Source of the DNA: Burkholderia sp. WSM2232
GTDB lineage: Bacteria; Pseudomonadota; Gammaproteobacteria; Burkholderiales; Burkholderiaceae
Reading direction: 5' to 3'
Assembly (NCBI RefSeq): GCF_000472545.1
Contig: NZ_AWZV01000015.1
Location: forward strand, 73,299-137,298
Length of the DNA stretch: 64,000 bases
Below, piece by piece: positions 1 to 8,573 of the stretch. Position 1 is the first letter of the stretch. Each line of letters starts with the position of its first letter. The translations under genes and the position numbers were made by a program. The notes under the pieces were generated by a model. The model made no database searches, was not told the DNA's origin, and worked only from the letters and a program-made list of their open reading frames with translations.

Positions 1-1
1 C

Positions 2-343
2 AAGCCGATCCAGGTCGATAAAGACAATTTCAACGATGTCATGAAGGGCCAGAAGTTGTCGCTCGAGTTCGCGGTGCCGAACCGGCTTGCGGAGAATGCC
101 GAAGAGGGCGAGCAGTTGCCGGTCCAACTGAAAATGGAAAGCCTGCGCGATTTCGAGCCCGATGCGATCGTCGAGCAGGTGCCCGAGCTCAAGCGTCTGA
201 TCGAACTGCGCGATGCATTGAAGGCGCTCAAAGGTCCGCTTGGAAACCTGCCGGAATTCCGCAAGCGGCTTGGCGAACTGATCACCGACGAAGGCGCACG
301 CCAGCGTCTTTTGACCGAACTTGGCGCGCAAGACAAGGAGTAA
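2..343 (+). CDS. tssB: TssB (VipA) T6SS sheath subunit, 5' end cut by window edge
   Basis: Small subunit of the contractile T6SS sheath, which binds TssC to form the cytoplasmic tube that contracts to drive the Hcp/VgrG spike. The frame is open from base 2, so the true start lies before the window. The visible 113 residues carry features of the TssB C-terminal half: a segment with VDKDNF then LSLEFAVPNRL, and a late run beginning DFEPDAIVEQVPELKRLIELR, followed by a helical tail typical of the family. tssC starts 2 bases after the stop, as expected for co-translated sheath partners. Family assignment is firm; the missing N-terminus cannot be assessed. Confidence 0.95.
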   Translation, partial: KPIQVDKDNFNDVMKGQKLSLEFAVPNRLAENAEEGEQLPVQLKMESLRDFEPDAIVEQVPELKRLIELRDALKALKGPLGNLPEFRKRLGELITDEGARQRLLTELGAQDKE

Positions 344-345
344 CC

Positions 346-1836
346 ATGAACGAACCTAATCAGGCCGGAGCTGAAGCGCCGGTGCAAGCGGCGCCCGCGC
401 AGCAGAGCTCTCTGCTCGATGAGCTGATCGAGGCAACGCGCGTACAGCCAGGGGACGATGCATACTCGATCACGCGTCAAGGACTCGAGGCGTTCGTCGC
501 CGAGTTGCTCGAACCGCATCGTGCAACTGAAAAAGTGAGCCAGTCGCTGGTGGACGAGATGATTGCAGGGATTGACGCAAAGCTCTGCAAGCAGGTCGAC
601 GAAATCTTGCATCAAGGGCAATTTCAGAAGCTGGAGTCGTCGTGGCGTTCGCTGAAGTTCCTGGTCGACAGGACCGATTTCCGCGAAAACAACCGCATTG
701 AAATACTCGATGTGTCGAAGCAGGCCTTGCTCGATGATTTTGAGGATGCTTCCGACATCACCCGTTCCGGCTTGTACAAGTGCGTCTACACGGCGGAGTT
801 CGGCCAGTTCGGCGGGCAGCCCTTCGGCACCATTCTCGGCAATTATGAATTCGGTCCGGGCGGACAGGACATCAAGCTGCTGCAGTCGATCGCAAGCGTC
901 TCGGCAATGGCGCACGCACCTTTCATATCGGCGGCCGGCCCGCAATTCTTCGGGGCCGAGTCGTTTGCTGAACTCCCAAATCTCAAAGACCTCGACGCGC
1001 TTTTCGAAGGCCCTCAGTTCGCCAAGTGGAAATCGTTCAGGCAGAGCGAAGACGCTCGCTTCGTGGGACTGACCTTGCCGCACTTCCTGCTGCGTGTGCC
1101 GTATGGCGACACCACGGTGCCCGCGCGTAAGTTCCATTACCAGGAAAGCGTAGAAAACGACAACAGCCGTTTTCTGTGGGGCAATGCGGCCTTTGCGTTC
1201 GCCACACGTCTTACCGAGAGCTTCGCGCAGTTCCGGTGGTGCGCCAACATCATCGGCCCGCAAGGCGGCGGAACGGTAAACGACCTGCCCATTTACAACT
1301 ATGAGGCAATGGGCGAGACGCAGACGAAGATTCCGACCGAGGTGCTGATCTCCGAGCGTCGTGAATTTGAATTGGCGGAGCAGGGCTTTATCGCGCTCAC
1401 GATGAGAAAGAACACCGACAACGCTGCGTTCTTCTCCGCCAATTCGACGCAGAAGCCCAAATTTTTCGGCACGAGTTCGAAGAGCAAGGAAGAAGAGCTC
1501 AACTACAAGCTCGGCACGCAGTTGCCTTATATCTATGTGGTGAGCCGCCTCGCTCACTACATCAAGGTGATTCAGCGCGAGAACATCGGTACCTGGAAAG
1601 AGCGTACTGATCTTGAGTCTGAATTGAACGACTGGGTTCGCCAGTACGTATCCGACATGGAGAATCCCGGGCCTGGGGTGCGTGGCCGCAGGCCGCTGCG
1701 CCAGGCAGAGGTCACCGTTTCAGACGTCGAAGGTGATCCGGGCTGGTATCGCGTTGGACTGAAAGTGCGTCCGCACTTCAAGTATATGGGCGCGTCGTTC
1801 ACGCTGTCTCTGGTCGGCAAGCTCGACAAGTCGTAG
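346..1836 (+). CDS. tssC: TssC (VipB) T6SS sheath large subunit
   Basis: Large sheath subunit; heterodimers with TssB polymerise around the Hcp tube in the cytoplasm and ClpV recycles them after firing. The product is 496 residues, the usual length. Recognisable stretches include LESSWRSLKFLVDRTDFREN (about residues 91-110), the FGTILGNYEF region near 160 and the late WVRQYVSDMENPGPGVRGRR region near 430, all characteristic of the family. A Shine-Dalgarno AAGGAG sits just before the ATG and overlaps the end of tssB. The gene opens the standard B-C-hcp-E-F-G-H order. No truncation is seen. Confidence 0.97.
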   Translation: MNEPNQAGAEAPVQAAPAQQSSLLDELIEATRVQPGDDAYSITRQGLEAFVAELLEPHRATEKVSQSLVDEMIAGIDAKLCKQVDEILHQGQFQKLESSWRSLKFLVDRTDFRENNRIEILDVSKQALLDDFEDASDITRSGLYKCVYTAEFGQFGGQPFGTILGNYEFGPGGQDIKLLQSIASVSAMAHAPFISAAGPQFFGAESFAELPNLKDLDALFEGPQFAKWKSFRQSEDARFVGLTLPHFLLRVPYGDTTVPARKFHYQESVENDNSRFLWGNAAFAFATRLTESFAQFRWCANIIGPQGGGTVNDLPIYNYEAMGETQTKIPTEVLISERREFELAEQGFIALTMRKNTDNAAFFSANSTQKPKFFGTSSKSKEEELNYKLGTQLPYIYVVSRLAHYIKVIQRENIGTWKERTDLESELNDWVRQYVSDMENPGPGVRGRRPLRQAEVTVSDVEGDPGWYRVGLKVRPHFKYMGASFTLSLVGKLDKS

Positions 1837-1871
1837 CGTTCGTTCGTTCGACCAGGTGACTAACACATGTG

Positions 1872-1890
1872 CCGGGGTGCCGCCCCCCGG
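1872..1890 (+). promoter_or_regulatory. Hairpin in the tssC-hcp leader
   Basis: Inside the 140-base gap between tssC and hcp there is a short inverted repeat, CCGGGG with CCCCGG, separated by 7 bases. It is not followed by a T run, so it is not a clear terminator. hcp is usually expressed at higher level than its neighbours, and such a hairpin could mark RNA processing or stability. This role is inference only. Confidence 0.3.
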
Positions 1891-1976
1891 GACCGATAAA
1901 TGAAACCATGGCGGCGGGCGGCGCCTGCAACAAATGCCGCTCTCGATCAGCTTATCAACCATCAAGGACACCAATC

Positions 1977-2468
1977 ATGCCACTGCCGTGTTACATGACT
2001 CTCACTGGTCAAAAGCAGGGAAATATTGAAGGTTCGTGCACCGCTGCGGGACACGAAAAGAAGATTCTCGTGCACGCCGTCGATATGTCGATCGATCGTC
2101 CGAACAGCCCGGAGACAGGTCGCCCCACCGGCAATCGCCAGCACCTCGGACTGACGATCACGAAGGAAATCGACGAATCCTCGCCGAAGCTCTTCCAGGC
2201 ACTGTGCGAGGGAGAGCAGATGACGAACGTCGAACTGCAGTTCTATCGCGTGACGACCAAGGGCACCGAAGAACTCTACTACACGATCAAGCTGACCGAC
2301 GCGACGCTCGTTGGCGGGCGCACCTGGGTGCCGAATACACTGACACCGGAAAACCGCGCGTTGACCCATATGGAAGACATCCGCTTCACGTACGAAGCGA
2401 TTACCTGGACTTATGTGCCGAAGGGCATCGAAGCCGACGACTCCTGGGCAGCTCCGAAAAAGAAATAA
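1977..2468 (+). CDS. hcp: Hcp (TssD) T6SS tube protein
   Basis: Hcp hexamers stack to form the inner tube that the sheath propels, and they are secreted. The product is 163 residues, within the normal range. The start was placed at the ATG giving MPLPCYMTLTGQ, because this matches Hcp N-termini and follows an AAGGA motif about 10 bases upstream; the frame is open further upstream but that part is unlike any Hcp. Typical Hcp features are the N-terminal beta strands, the central RPNSPETGRPTGNRQH loop and ITKEIDESSPKLFQAL helix, and the C-terminal strand ending with the YEAITWTY motif. It lies between tssC and tssE with a 140-base leader. Confidence 0.96.
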   Translation: MPLPCYMTLTGQKQGNIEGSCTAAGHEKKILVHAVDMSIDRPNSPETGRPTGNRQHLGLTITKEIDESSPKLFQALCEGEQMTNVELQFYRVTTKGTEELYYTIKLTDATLVGGRTWVPNTLTPENRALTHMEDIRFTYEAITWTYVPKGIEADDSWAAPKKK

Positions 2469-2526
2469 ATGCGATGTGCGCACGCAGCCGGCGGCCATTC
2501 ATGGCTTTGAATAGACGGAGACCTGG

Positions 2527-2946
2527 ATGAAAGAGCGCCGGCTGCTCGAGCGCATTGCTTCGTATGAAGTCGAGGGCGAGCGCTTGCATATGACTCGCTA
2601 CGACGTATTGATCGAATCGATACTCGCTCACCTGCTGCGTATTCTGAATACCCGGCAGGGCAGCGTGCCCATCGATCCGGAGTTTGGCGTGCCCGATTTC
2701 ACGAACCTTGCCAGTTCGTTTTCTTCGGGCAGCGTGCACGAACTGGTCGTGGATATCACGCGCATGCTGCGCCGTTACGAGCCTCGCCTGAAAACGCCGG
2801 TCGTCAGGCAGATCGAGGAAGAGCGCGACGTGCTGTCGCTCTCTTTTTCGATCGAAGGACTGGTGTCCGTGGACGACCATGACATACCTGTAAGGCTATC
2901 GACGCGCGTGTCGTCCGATGGCCGGGTTTATTTGAAGCGCGCCTGA
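2527..2946 (+). CDS. tssE: TssE, gp25-like T6SS baseplate protein
   Basis: Baseplate wedge component related to phage T4 gp25. The product is 139 residues. It has the family pattern: an N-terminal LLERI segment, a helix with SILAHLLRILNTRQGSVPID, the FGVPDF motif (residues about 58-63), and the RYEPRL element near residue 96 that corresponds to the conserved gp25 core EPR motif. The start ATG is preceded by GGAG within 10 bases. tssF follows after 19 bases. The assignment is firm. Confidence 0.95.
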   Translation: MKERRLLERIASYEVEGERLHMTRYDVLIESILAHLLRILNTRQGSVPIDPEFGVPDFTNLASSFSSGSVHELVVDITRMLRRYEPRLKTPVVRQIEEERDVLSLSFSIEGLVSVDDHDIPVRLSTRVSSDGRVYLKRA

Positions 2947-2965
2947 AAAAGCGATCTGAGCCAGA

Positions 2966-4687
2966 ATGTTCAACGCCTACTACGAACAGGAACTCGCGAG
3001 TCTACGCACGTTGGCTGCGGAGTTCGCGACACGCAATCCAGCCATCGCCCCCCTGCTGGGTAGCGGCGTTGCGCCCGATCCGGACGTCGAGCGGCTGCTG
3101 GAGGGCGTCGCGTTTCTGACGGGCTTGATGCGGCAGCGTCTCGACGACGAGTTTCCCGAGTTCATCCAGGAACTCGCGCAACTGCTGTTTCCGCAGTATT
3201 TGCGGCCATTGCCGTGCATGTCGATGCTGCAGTTCACCCCTAAGGGAGTGCTTGGCGGCACGGCGGTCGTCGATGCGGGAACCGAAGTCGCGTCGATTGC
3301 AATAGATGGCGTACGCACGATTTTTCGCACCGCGTTTCCTGTTTCGGTGGAGCCCGTCACGCTGACATCGTTGCGCTGGGACGGAGGTGAGGTCGGCACA
3401 CGCTCGTTGCTGGCGGAGTTTTCCTTCGACGGCATCAGTGCCGATGCATGGCACGCGGACCGTCTGCGCTTTTATCTTGGCGACGGGTTTTCGGATGCCA
3501 CACGGCTGTTGTTGCTGTTGACCCGCTATGTGCGCGAGATCCGCATCGGCACCGCTGATGGACCGATTACCGTGCTTCAGCCCGACGCACTCGAGGCCAC
3601 CGGGTTGCGCGGCGATCTTCCATTGTTGCCGTATCCTGACAACGCGCATCCGGCGTTTTGCCAGGTACGCGAGTACTTTGCGTTCGCCGAGAAGTTTCTG
3701 TTTGTTGACCTGAACGGCATCAGCAAATGGCATAGCCGCGGCGATACTGGGCGCTTCTACGTACGCTTCGTTTTCAGCGGTGTGCCATCGTGGGCGCCTG
3801 AAGTGCGCGATGCGTCGCTGGTATTGAACGCGACGCCCGTGGTCAACCTGTTCAGCGCGGACGCCCATCCGATCAAGCTCGATCATCGCCATGCCGAGCA
3901 TCGTATCCAGTTGTCCTCGCAGGGCGGCAAGCAGGTCTCTCACATCTACGAAGTAGAGTCCGTGACCGGCTACCGGGCTTCGCAAGACGTCAGTTACCAA
4001 CCGTTTGGCGCATTTGCGCTCGAGCGCGACGTCTATCACGTGCGTATCAAACCTTCGCTGGTTTCCGAAGGTCATGATCATTACCTCGCGATTCCCTATA
4101 ACGAAGGGCGGCCGTTTAGTGAAAACCCACAGACGCTTTCTGTGCGGGCTCTGTGCACGCACGGCAAGCTGCCCGAGGGACTGCGGCTCGGCGACATTTC
4201 AGAAGCTGCCGACACGTCGCCTGCCCGGCTGAAATTCCGCAATATTCGCCCTGTTACGCAGTATCGCGCGCCCATCATCGACGAAGGACTTCTGTGGCGC
4301 ATCCTGTCGCATCTGACGACCAATCATCTCAGGCTCGGCAATCCCCAACAGTTGCGCAATCTTCTTAGCCTGCAGTTGCCCGAAGGGCGCGCGACGCAGA
4401 TGGACGAGACGCTGTCGCGGCGGATTCAAAGCATCGAGCAGCTGGACGTTGCGCATGAGCGTCGTTTCGTGCGCGGTCTGTCGGTGGAAGGCAGCAACAT
4501 CGAGCTGGTCTGCCGGGGCGATCATTTCGTCAATCTGGGCGGGCTGTTTCTGTTCGGCTCGATCCTCGATGAGTTCTTTGCGGGAACCACGAGCCTGAAC
4601 ACATTTACGGCTTTGAGCATACGCGACTCATTGTCCGGGGAGAGACTGCAATGGCCGCCGAAAATCGGGCGCCAGCGCCTGTTGTGA
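2966..4687 (+). CDS. tssF: TssF T6SS baseplate protein
   Basis: Baseplate wedge subunit that pairs with TssG and TssE. At 573 residues it is slightly shorter than many family members (about 590-620). The N-terminus FNAYYEQELASLRTLAAEFA and the FLTGLMRQRLDDEFPEF region near residue 50 are diagnostic, as is the ELAQLLFPQYLRPLPCMSM region that follows. The last 37 bases overlap the start of tssG, which suggests translational coupling. Confidence 0.95.
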   Translation: MFNAYYEQELASLRTLAAEFATRNPAIAPLLGSGVAPDPDVERLLEGVAFLTGLMRQRLDDEFPEFIQELAQLLFPQYLRPLPCMSMLQFTPKGVLGGTAVVDAGTEVASIAIDGVRTIFRTAFPVSVEPVTLTSLRWDGGEVGTRSLLAEFSFDGISADAWHADRLRFYLGDGFSDATRLLLLLTRYVREIRIGTADGPITVLQPDALEATGLRGDLPLLPYPDNAHPAFCQVREYFAFAEKFLFVDLNGISKWHSRGDTGRFYVRFVFSGVPSWAPEVRDASLVLNATPVVNLFSADAHPIKLDHRHAEHRIQLSSQGGKQVSHIYEVESVTGYRASQDVSYQPFGAFALERDVYHVRIKPSLVSEGHDHYLAIPYNEGRPFSENPQTLSVRALCTHGKLPEGLRLGDISEAADTSPARLKFRNIRPVTQYRAPIIDEGLLWRILSHLTTNHLRLGNPQQLRNLLSLQLPEGRATQMDETLSRRIQSIEQLDVAHERRFVRGLSVEGSNIELVCRGDHFVNLGGLFLFGSILDEFFAGTTSLNTFTALSIRDSLSGERLQWPPKIGRQRLL

Positions 4688-5724
4688 CCGTGCCCGGCGA
4701 GCCGGGCGGCATTTCCGTGGCGCTCGCACGCGACGGGTCGAGCTACGCCTTCTTCCAGGCATTGCGGCTGATGCGCCTCGGCTTTGCCAGCGACAGCGAG
4801 TTTCGTAGCCACGTCCGCGTGCAGCCGCATCTGAGTCTGGCGTTCCCGGAAGGCGACATTCAGTCGATTCACCGCGACGCCGATGGCAACTGGCGAGTCG
4901 TTGCGAATTTCTTCGGCCTGTATGGCGTGTCGTCGCCACTGCCAACTTACTACACCGAAGATCTGATCGACGAAGTCCGCAATGGCCGTTCGGCCATGCG
5001 CGATTTCCTGGACATCATTCACGCCCGTCTATATCCGATGCTGTTCAGTGCCTGGGAAAAATACAGGCTCTGGATCGCGGTGTCGGAGCGAGCGGACACT
5101 CGGCGCATTGAACAGCTGCTCGCGCTGATTGGCCGTACTGGCGCCGTGTCGGGATTCGGCCGCGACCGGCATCTACTGCGTTTTGCGGGCCTGTTCAACC
5201 AGTTTCCGCGTTCGGCGCTTGGACTGGAAACGCTCGTGCGAGGACTGCTTGGCGGCGTGCCGGTGACGGCCGAGCCTTGCGTGCCGCGTGTCGTGCCCAT
5301 CCCGCGCGAGACGCAGTTCCGGCTTGGCGAGGCCACTGGCCAACTCGGCCACGGTCTAATCGGCAGCGAGGTCGAGCAACGCACATCCGCTGTGGTCTTG
5401 CACGTCGGACCGATCGGCGCGCGTACTTTCGACAGTCTGTTGCCTGGCGGCCCGGCTCACGAGCTGCTCTCGGCCGATCTCGCGCTTTATCTGCACGAGC
5501 CTGTGCAATGTGAGTTGAGCCTGCTGCTCGATACCGCGGAATGCCAGCCCGCCGTACTGGGCGACGCGCACTGGAGCCGCCTCGGGCTCGATATGTGGCT
5601 GGGAGCTGGCCAGCCCGACGCGCGGCCCGGGGGCGCGACTTCACCTCAGCCTTCGGCGCAGCGCGTGAGCTTTCCGCTGATGCTTCGCCCTGATGCTTCA
5701 CCTTGCCAACAAGTGGGTCATTGA
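4651..5724 (+). CDS. tssG: TssG T6SS baseplate protein
   Basis: Second wedge subunit of the T6SS baseplate. The product is 357 residues, near the family norm. Family marks are the FFQALRLMRLGF segment (about residues 31-42), the VVANFFGLYGVSSPLPTYYT motif near residue 88, and the FLDIIHARLYPMLFSAWEKY region near 120. The start overlaps tssF by 37 bases. Its TGA overlaps the ATG of clpV by one base. A Pro/Ser-rich tail after about residue 320 is less conserved-looking. Confidence 0.95.
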   Translation: MAAENRAPAPVVTVPGEPGGISVALARDGSSYAFFQALRLMRLGFASDSEFRSHVRVQPHLSLAFPEGDIQSIHRDADGNWRVVANFFGLYGVSSPLPTYYTEDLIDEVRNGRSAMRDFLDIIHARLYPMLFSAWEKYRLWIAVSERADTRRIEQLLALIGRTGAVSGFGRDRHLLRFAGLFNQFPRSALGLETLVRGLLGGVPVTAEPCVPRVVPIPRETQFRLGEATGQLGHGLIGSEVEQRTSAVVLHVGPIGARTFDSLLPGGPAHELLSADLALYLHEPVQCELSLLLDTAECQPAVLGDAHWSRLGLDMWLGAGQPDARPGGATSPQPSAQRVSFPLMLRPDASPCQQVGH

Positions 5725-8573
5725 TGATCAAGATCGAACTCAAACCGTTGTTCTCGCGTTTGAACGACTACTGTAGAAGGTCGCTCGAAGACGCGGCGGG
5801 CCTTGCGTTGTCGCGAGGACACTACGAAATATCAATCGAGCATTTGTTGTCGAAACTTCTTGATGACCCACACGCGGACGCCGCGCTGATCGTGAATCAG
5901 CTCGACATCGATGTCGGGCGTCTGCGGGCGCAGGTGGACGCGCAGATCAACGCGCTCAGGACGGGTAACGGGGGGCGGCCGGTGTTTTCGCCGCTGCTTG
6001 CCGAATGGGTCCAGGACGCATGGGTGGTTGCTTCCGTGACGCTCGATCAGCCGGTGATTCGTGGCGCCGCGCTGCTCATCGCGCTGAGGTTGGCAGGGCG
6101 CAGTTACGGCGCTGGTGCGCGCTATGCCGAAACACTCGGCGCACTGCGCGAGGAAGCGCTGCTCGAGGCGTTCGACGCATGCGCGGGGTTGTCGATCGAG
6201 ACGCTGTCGAGCGCTGCTTCGACAGACGGCGCAGACGGCAAGTCTTCCGCGGCGCACAGTGGCGGATCGTCCGCAATAGCGCGCTTTTGCGAGGATTTCA
6301 CCGCGAAGGCGGCTGCCGGCAAGATCGATCCTGTGTTCGGACGTGACCGCGAAATCCGGCAGATGCTCGACATTCTCGCGCGGCGCCGCAAGAACAACCC
6401 GATTCTTGTCGGCGACCCGGGCGTCGGCAAGACGGCTGTCGTGGAAGGACTCGCAATGCGCATCGTGGAGGGCGATGTGCCCGAGTTCCTGGCGAACGTG
6501 CGGCTCCTTGGCCTCGACATGGGTCTGCTCGAGGCGGGCGCCAGCGTCAAAGGTGAGTTCGAGAATCGCCTGCGCGGCGTGATAGACGAGGTGAAGGCAT
6601 CGACCACGCCCATCGTGCTGTTCATCGACGAGGCGCATATGCTCGTGGGCGCGGGCGCCCAGGCGGGCGGCGGCGACGCGGCCAATCTGTTGAAGCCCGC
6701 GCTGGCACGCGGCGAACTGCGAACGATAGCCGCTACCACGTGGGCCGAGTACAAGAAGTACTTCGAGAAAGACCCGGCACTCGCGCGGCGTTTTCAGCTT
6801 GTCAAGCTCGACCAGCCCGACGTGCCGACATCGGTGCAGATCCTGCGCGGACTCAAGGATCGCTATGAGGCCGCGCACGGCGTAGCGATTCGCGACGACG
6901 CGCTGATCGCGGCGGCCGAGTTATCAGCGCGTTACGTGACGGGCCGCCAATTGCCGGACAAGGCCGTCGATCTGCTGGACACAGCCGCAGCGCGCGTGAA
7001 AATCGGCTTGGGCGTGAAGCCGTTTCATATGGAAGAACTCGAACGTGGGCTGCTGGGGCTGGAGCGCGAGCGAGTGGCCCTTACGCGGGATGCAGCGCAC
7101 GGCCATGGGGAGCACGCTCAACGGCTCGACGAACTGGCCGTTGAAAGAGCCGCGAAAGAGGCAGAGCTTGCAGCATTGCGCGAGCGATGGGCGGCTGAGC
7201 AAAGCGCGGCCAGGCGTGTATTCGACGCCCGCGCCGCACTCGCGCGGCACGATGCGCAGGTCGTGGACGCGCCCGCGAGCGGGGCGGGCAGTTCTTCACA
7301 GGCCACCGCGCCGGCACAGCACGAAGCGCAAGGAAAGCAGGTCGACCGGGAAGGGGCGGAGGCCGGCGATGTGTCAGTGCCGGCGCCACTGTTGTCGGTG
7401 CCGTCCGACGAGAGTCGGCTGCGACTGTCCGCGGAACTCGCGGCCGCGCAAGCCGCGCTCGCGGACACCCAGCAAGGCGCTCCGCTGCTATTCACGGACG
7501 TGAGCCCCGACGCTGTTGCCCGCGTGGTCTCCGACTGGACCGGTGTGCCGCTCGGCAAGCTGCAGCGGGATCGCGCCAGCATGTCGCTGTCGCTCGCGGA
7601 TGCGCTCAGGCAGCGTATCCGCGGGCAGGACTGGGCGTTGGAGACGATCGCTTCGATGCTCAAGTCGTCTTCCTCCGGATTGCGCGACCCGGAGCAGCCG
7701 CTCGGGGTGTTTCTGCTGGTTGGCCCGAGCGGCGTCGGCAAGACCGAGAGCGCGATGGCAGTCGCCGATCACATGTTCGGTGGCGAGCAGGCACTCGTGA
7801 CGATCAACATGAGTGAGTTCCTGGAGCGGCATAGCGTCAGCCGTCTGGTCGGCTCGCCTCCCGGATATGTCGGCTATGGCGAAGGAGGCGTACTCACCGA
7901 GGCGATCAGGCAGCGTCCGTTTTCCGTCGTATTGCTCGACGAAGTCGAGAAGGCGCACCTCGACGTGGTCAACCTGTTCTATCAGGTGTTTGACAAAGGC
8001 ACGTTGAACGACGGCGAAGGGCGCGAAATCGACTTTCGCAATACCGTGGTGTTTCTCACCAGCAATCTCGCAAGCGCGGAGATATCGTCGATAATTGCGA
8101 GCGAAGGCGATTCGCCCGTCGATATGGAAACGCTCGTTGAACGCATTCGTCCGGTGCTGTCGCAGCATTTCAAACCTGCGTTGCTCGCGCGCATGACCAT
8201 CGTGCCGTACCGCACGCTCGCGGCGAGTGCGCTGGGTGGCATCGTGAAGCTGAAGCTCGCGAGGATCGCGGCGCGCCTGCTCGCATCGAGTGGCGTCGAA
8301 CTGTTGGTCGACGATGCGGTGGCCGACGAAATCGCGCAGCGCTGCACCGAAGTGGAAACCGGTGCACGCAATGTCGACTTCATTCTGCGCAAACATCTGA
8401 TGCCGCGCATGTCCGATCTGCTTCTAGAAGCGATGGCTGACGGTCGAACGCTCAAGTTCATCAATGTGTGCACGGACGGCCAGGGCGGCTGGAATGTGAC
8501 CGGCGGCGAAGCGACCGAAGAGCTCGCAGGGCTCGATCCTGTACAAACCGAAGGAGTGGCAGCGCATGGCTGA
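5724..8573 (+). CDS. clpV: ClpV (TssH) AAA+ ATPase that recycles the T6SS sheath
   Basis: Cytoplasmic AAA+ unfoldase that disassembles contracted TssB/TssC sheath. From the ATG giving MIKIELKPLF the product is 949 residues; an in-frame ATG 7 codons upstream lies inside tssG and is less likely. Visible parts are a Clp N-terminal repeat domain (about 10-160), the first AAA module with Walker A GDPGVGKT (about 229-236) and Walker B VLFIDEAH (about 298), a coiled-coil middle domain with an Ala/Ser-rich insert near 505-560, and the second module with Walker A GPSGVGKT (about 666) and ClpB-type D2-small domain at the end. vgrG overlaps it by 8 bases. Confidence 0.96.
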   Translation: MIKIELKPLFSRLNDYCRRSLEDAAGLALSRGHYEISIEHLLSKLLDDPHADAALIVNQLDIDVGRLRAQVDAQINALRTGNGGRPVFSPLLAEWVQDAWVVASVTLDQPVIRGAALLIALRLAGRSYGAGARYAETLGALREEALLEAFDACAGLSIETLSSAASTDGADGKSSAAHSGGSSAIARFCEDFTAKAAAGKIDPVFGRDREIRQMLDILARRRKNNPILVGDPGVGKTAVVEGLAMRIVEGDVPEFLANVRLLGLDMGLLEAGASVKGEFENRLRGVIDEVKASTTPIVLFIDEAHMLVGAGAQAGGGDAANLLKPALARGELRTIAATTWAEYKKYFEKDPALARRFQLVKLDQPDVPTSVQILRGLKDRYEAAHGVAIRDDALIAAAELSARYVTGRQLPDKAVDLLDTAAARVKIGLGVKPFHMEELERGLLGLERERVALTRDAAHGHGEHAQRLDELAVERAAKEAELAALRERWAAEQSAARRVFDARAALARHDAQVVDAPASGAGSSSQATAPAQHEAQGKQVDREGAEAGDVSVPAPLLSVPSDESRLRLSAELAAAQAALADTQQGAPLLFTDVSPDAVARVVSDWTGVPLGKLQRDRASMSLSLADALRQRIRGQDWALETIASMLKSSSSGLRDPEQPLGVFLLVGPSGVGKTESAMAVADHMFGGEQALVTINMSEFLERHSVSRLVGSPPGYVGYGEGGVLTEAIRQRPFSVVLLDEVEKAHLDVVNLFYQVFDKGTLNDGEGREIDFRNTVVFLTSNLASAEISSIIASEGDSPVDMETLVERIRPVLSQHFKPALLARMTIVPYRTLAASALGGIVKLKLARIAARLLASSGVELLVDDAVADEIAQRCTEVETGARNVDFILRKHLMPRMSDLLLEAMADGRTLKFINVCTDGQGGWNVTGGEATEELAGLDPVQTEGVAAHG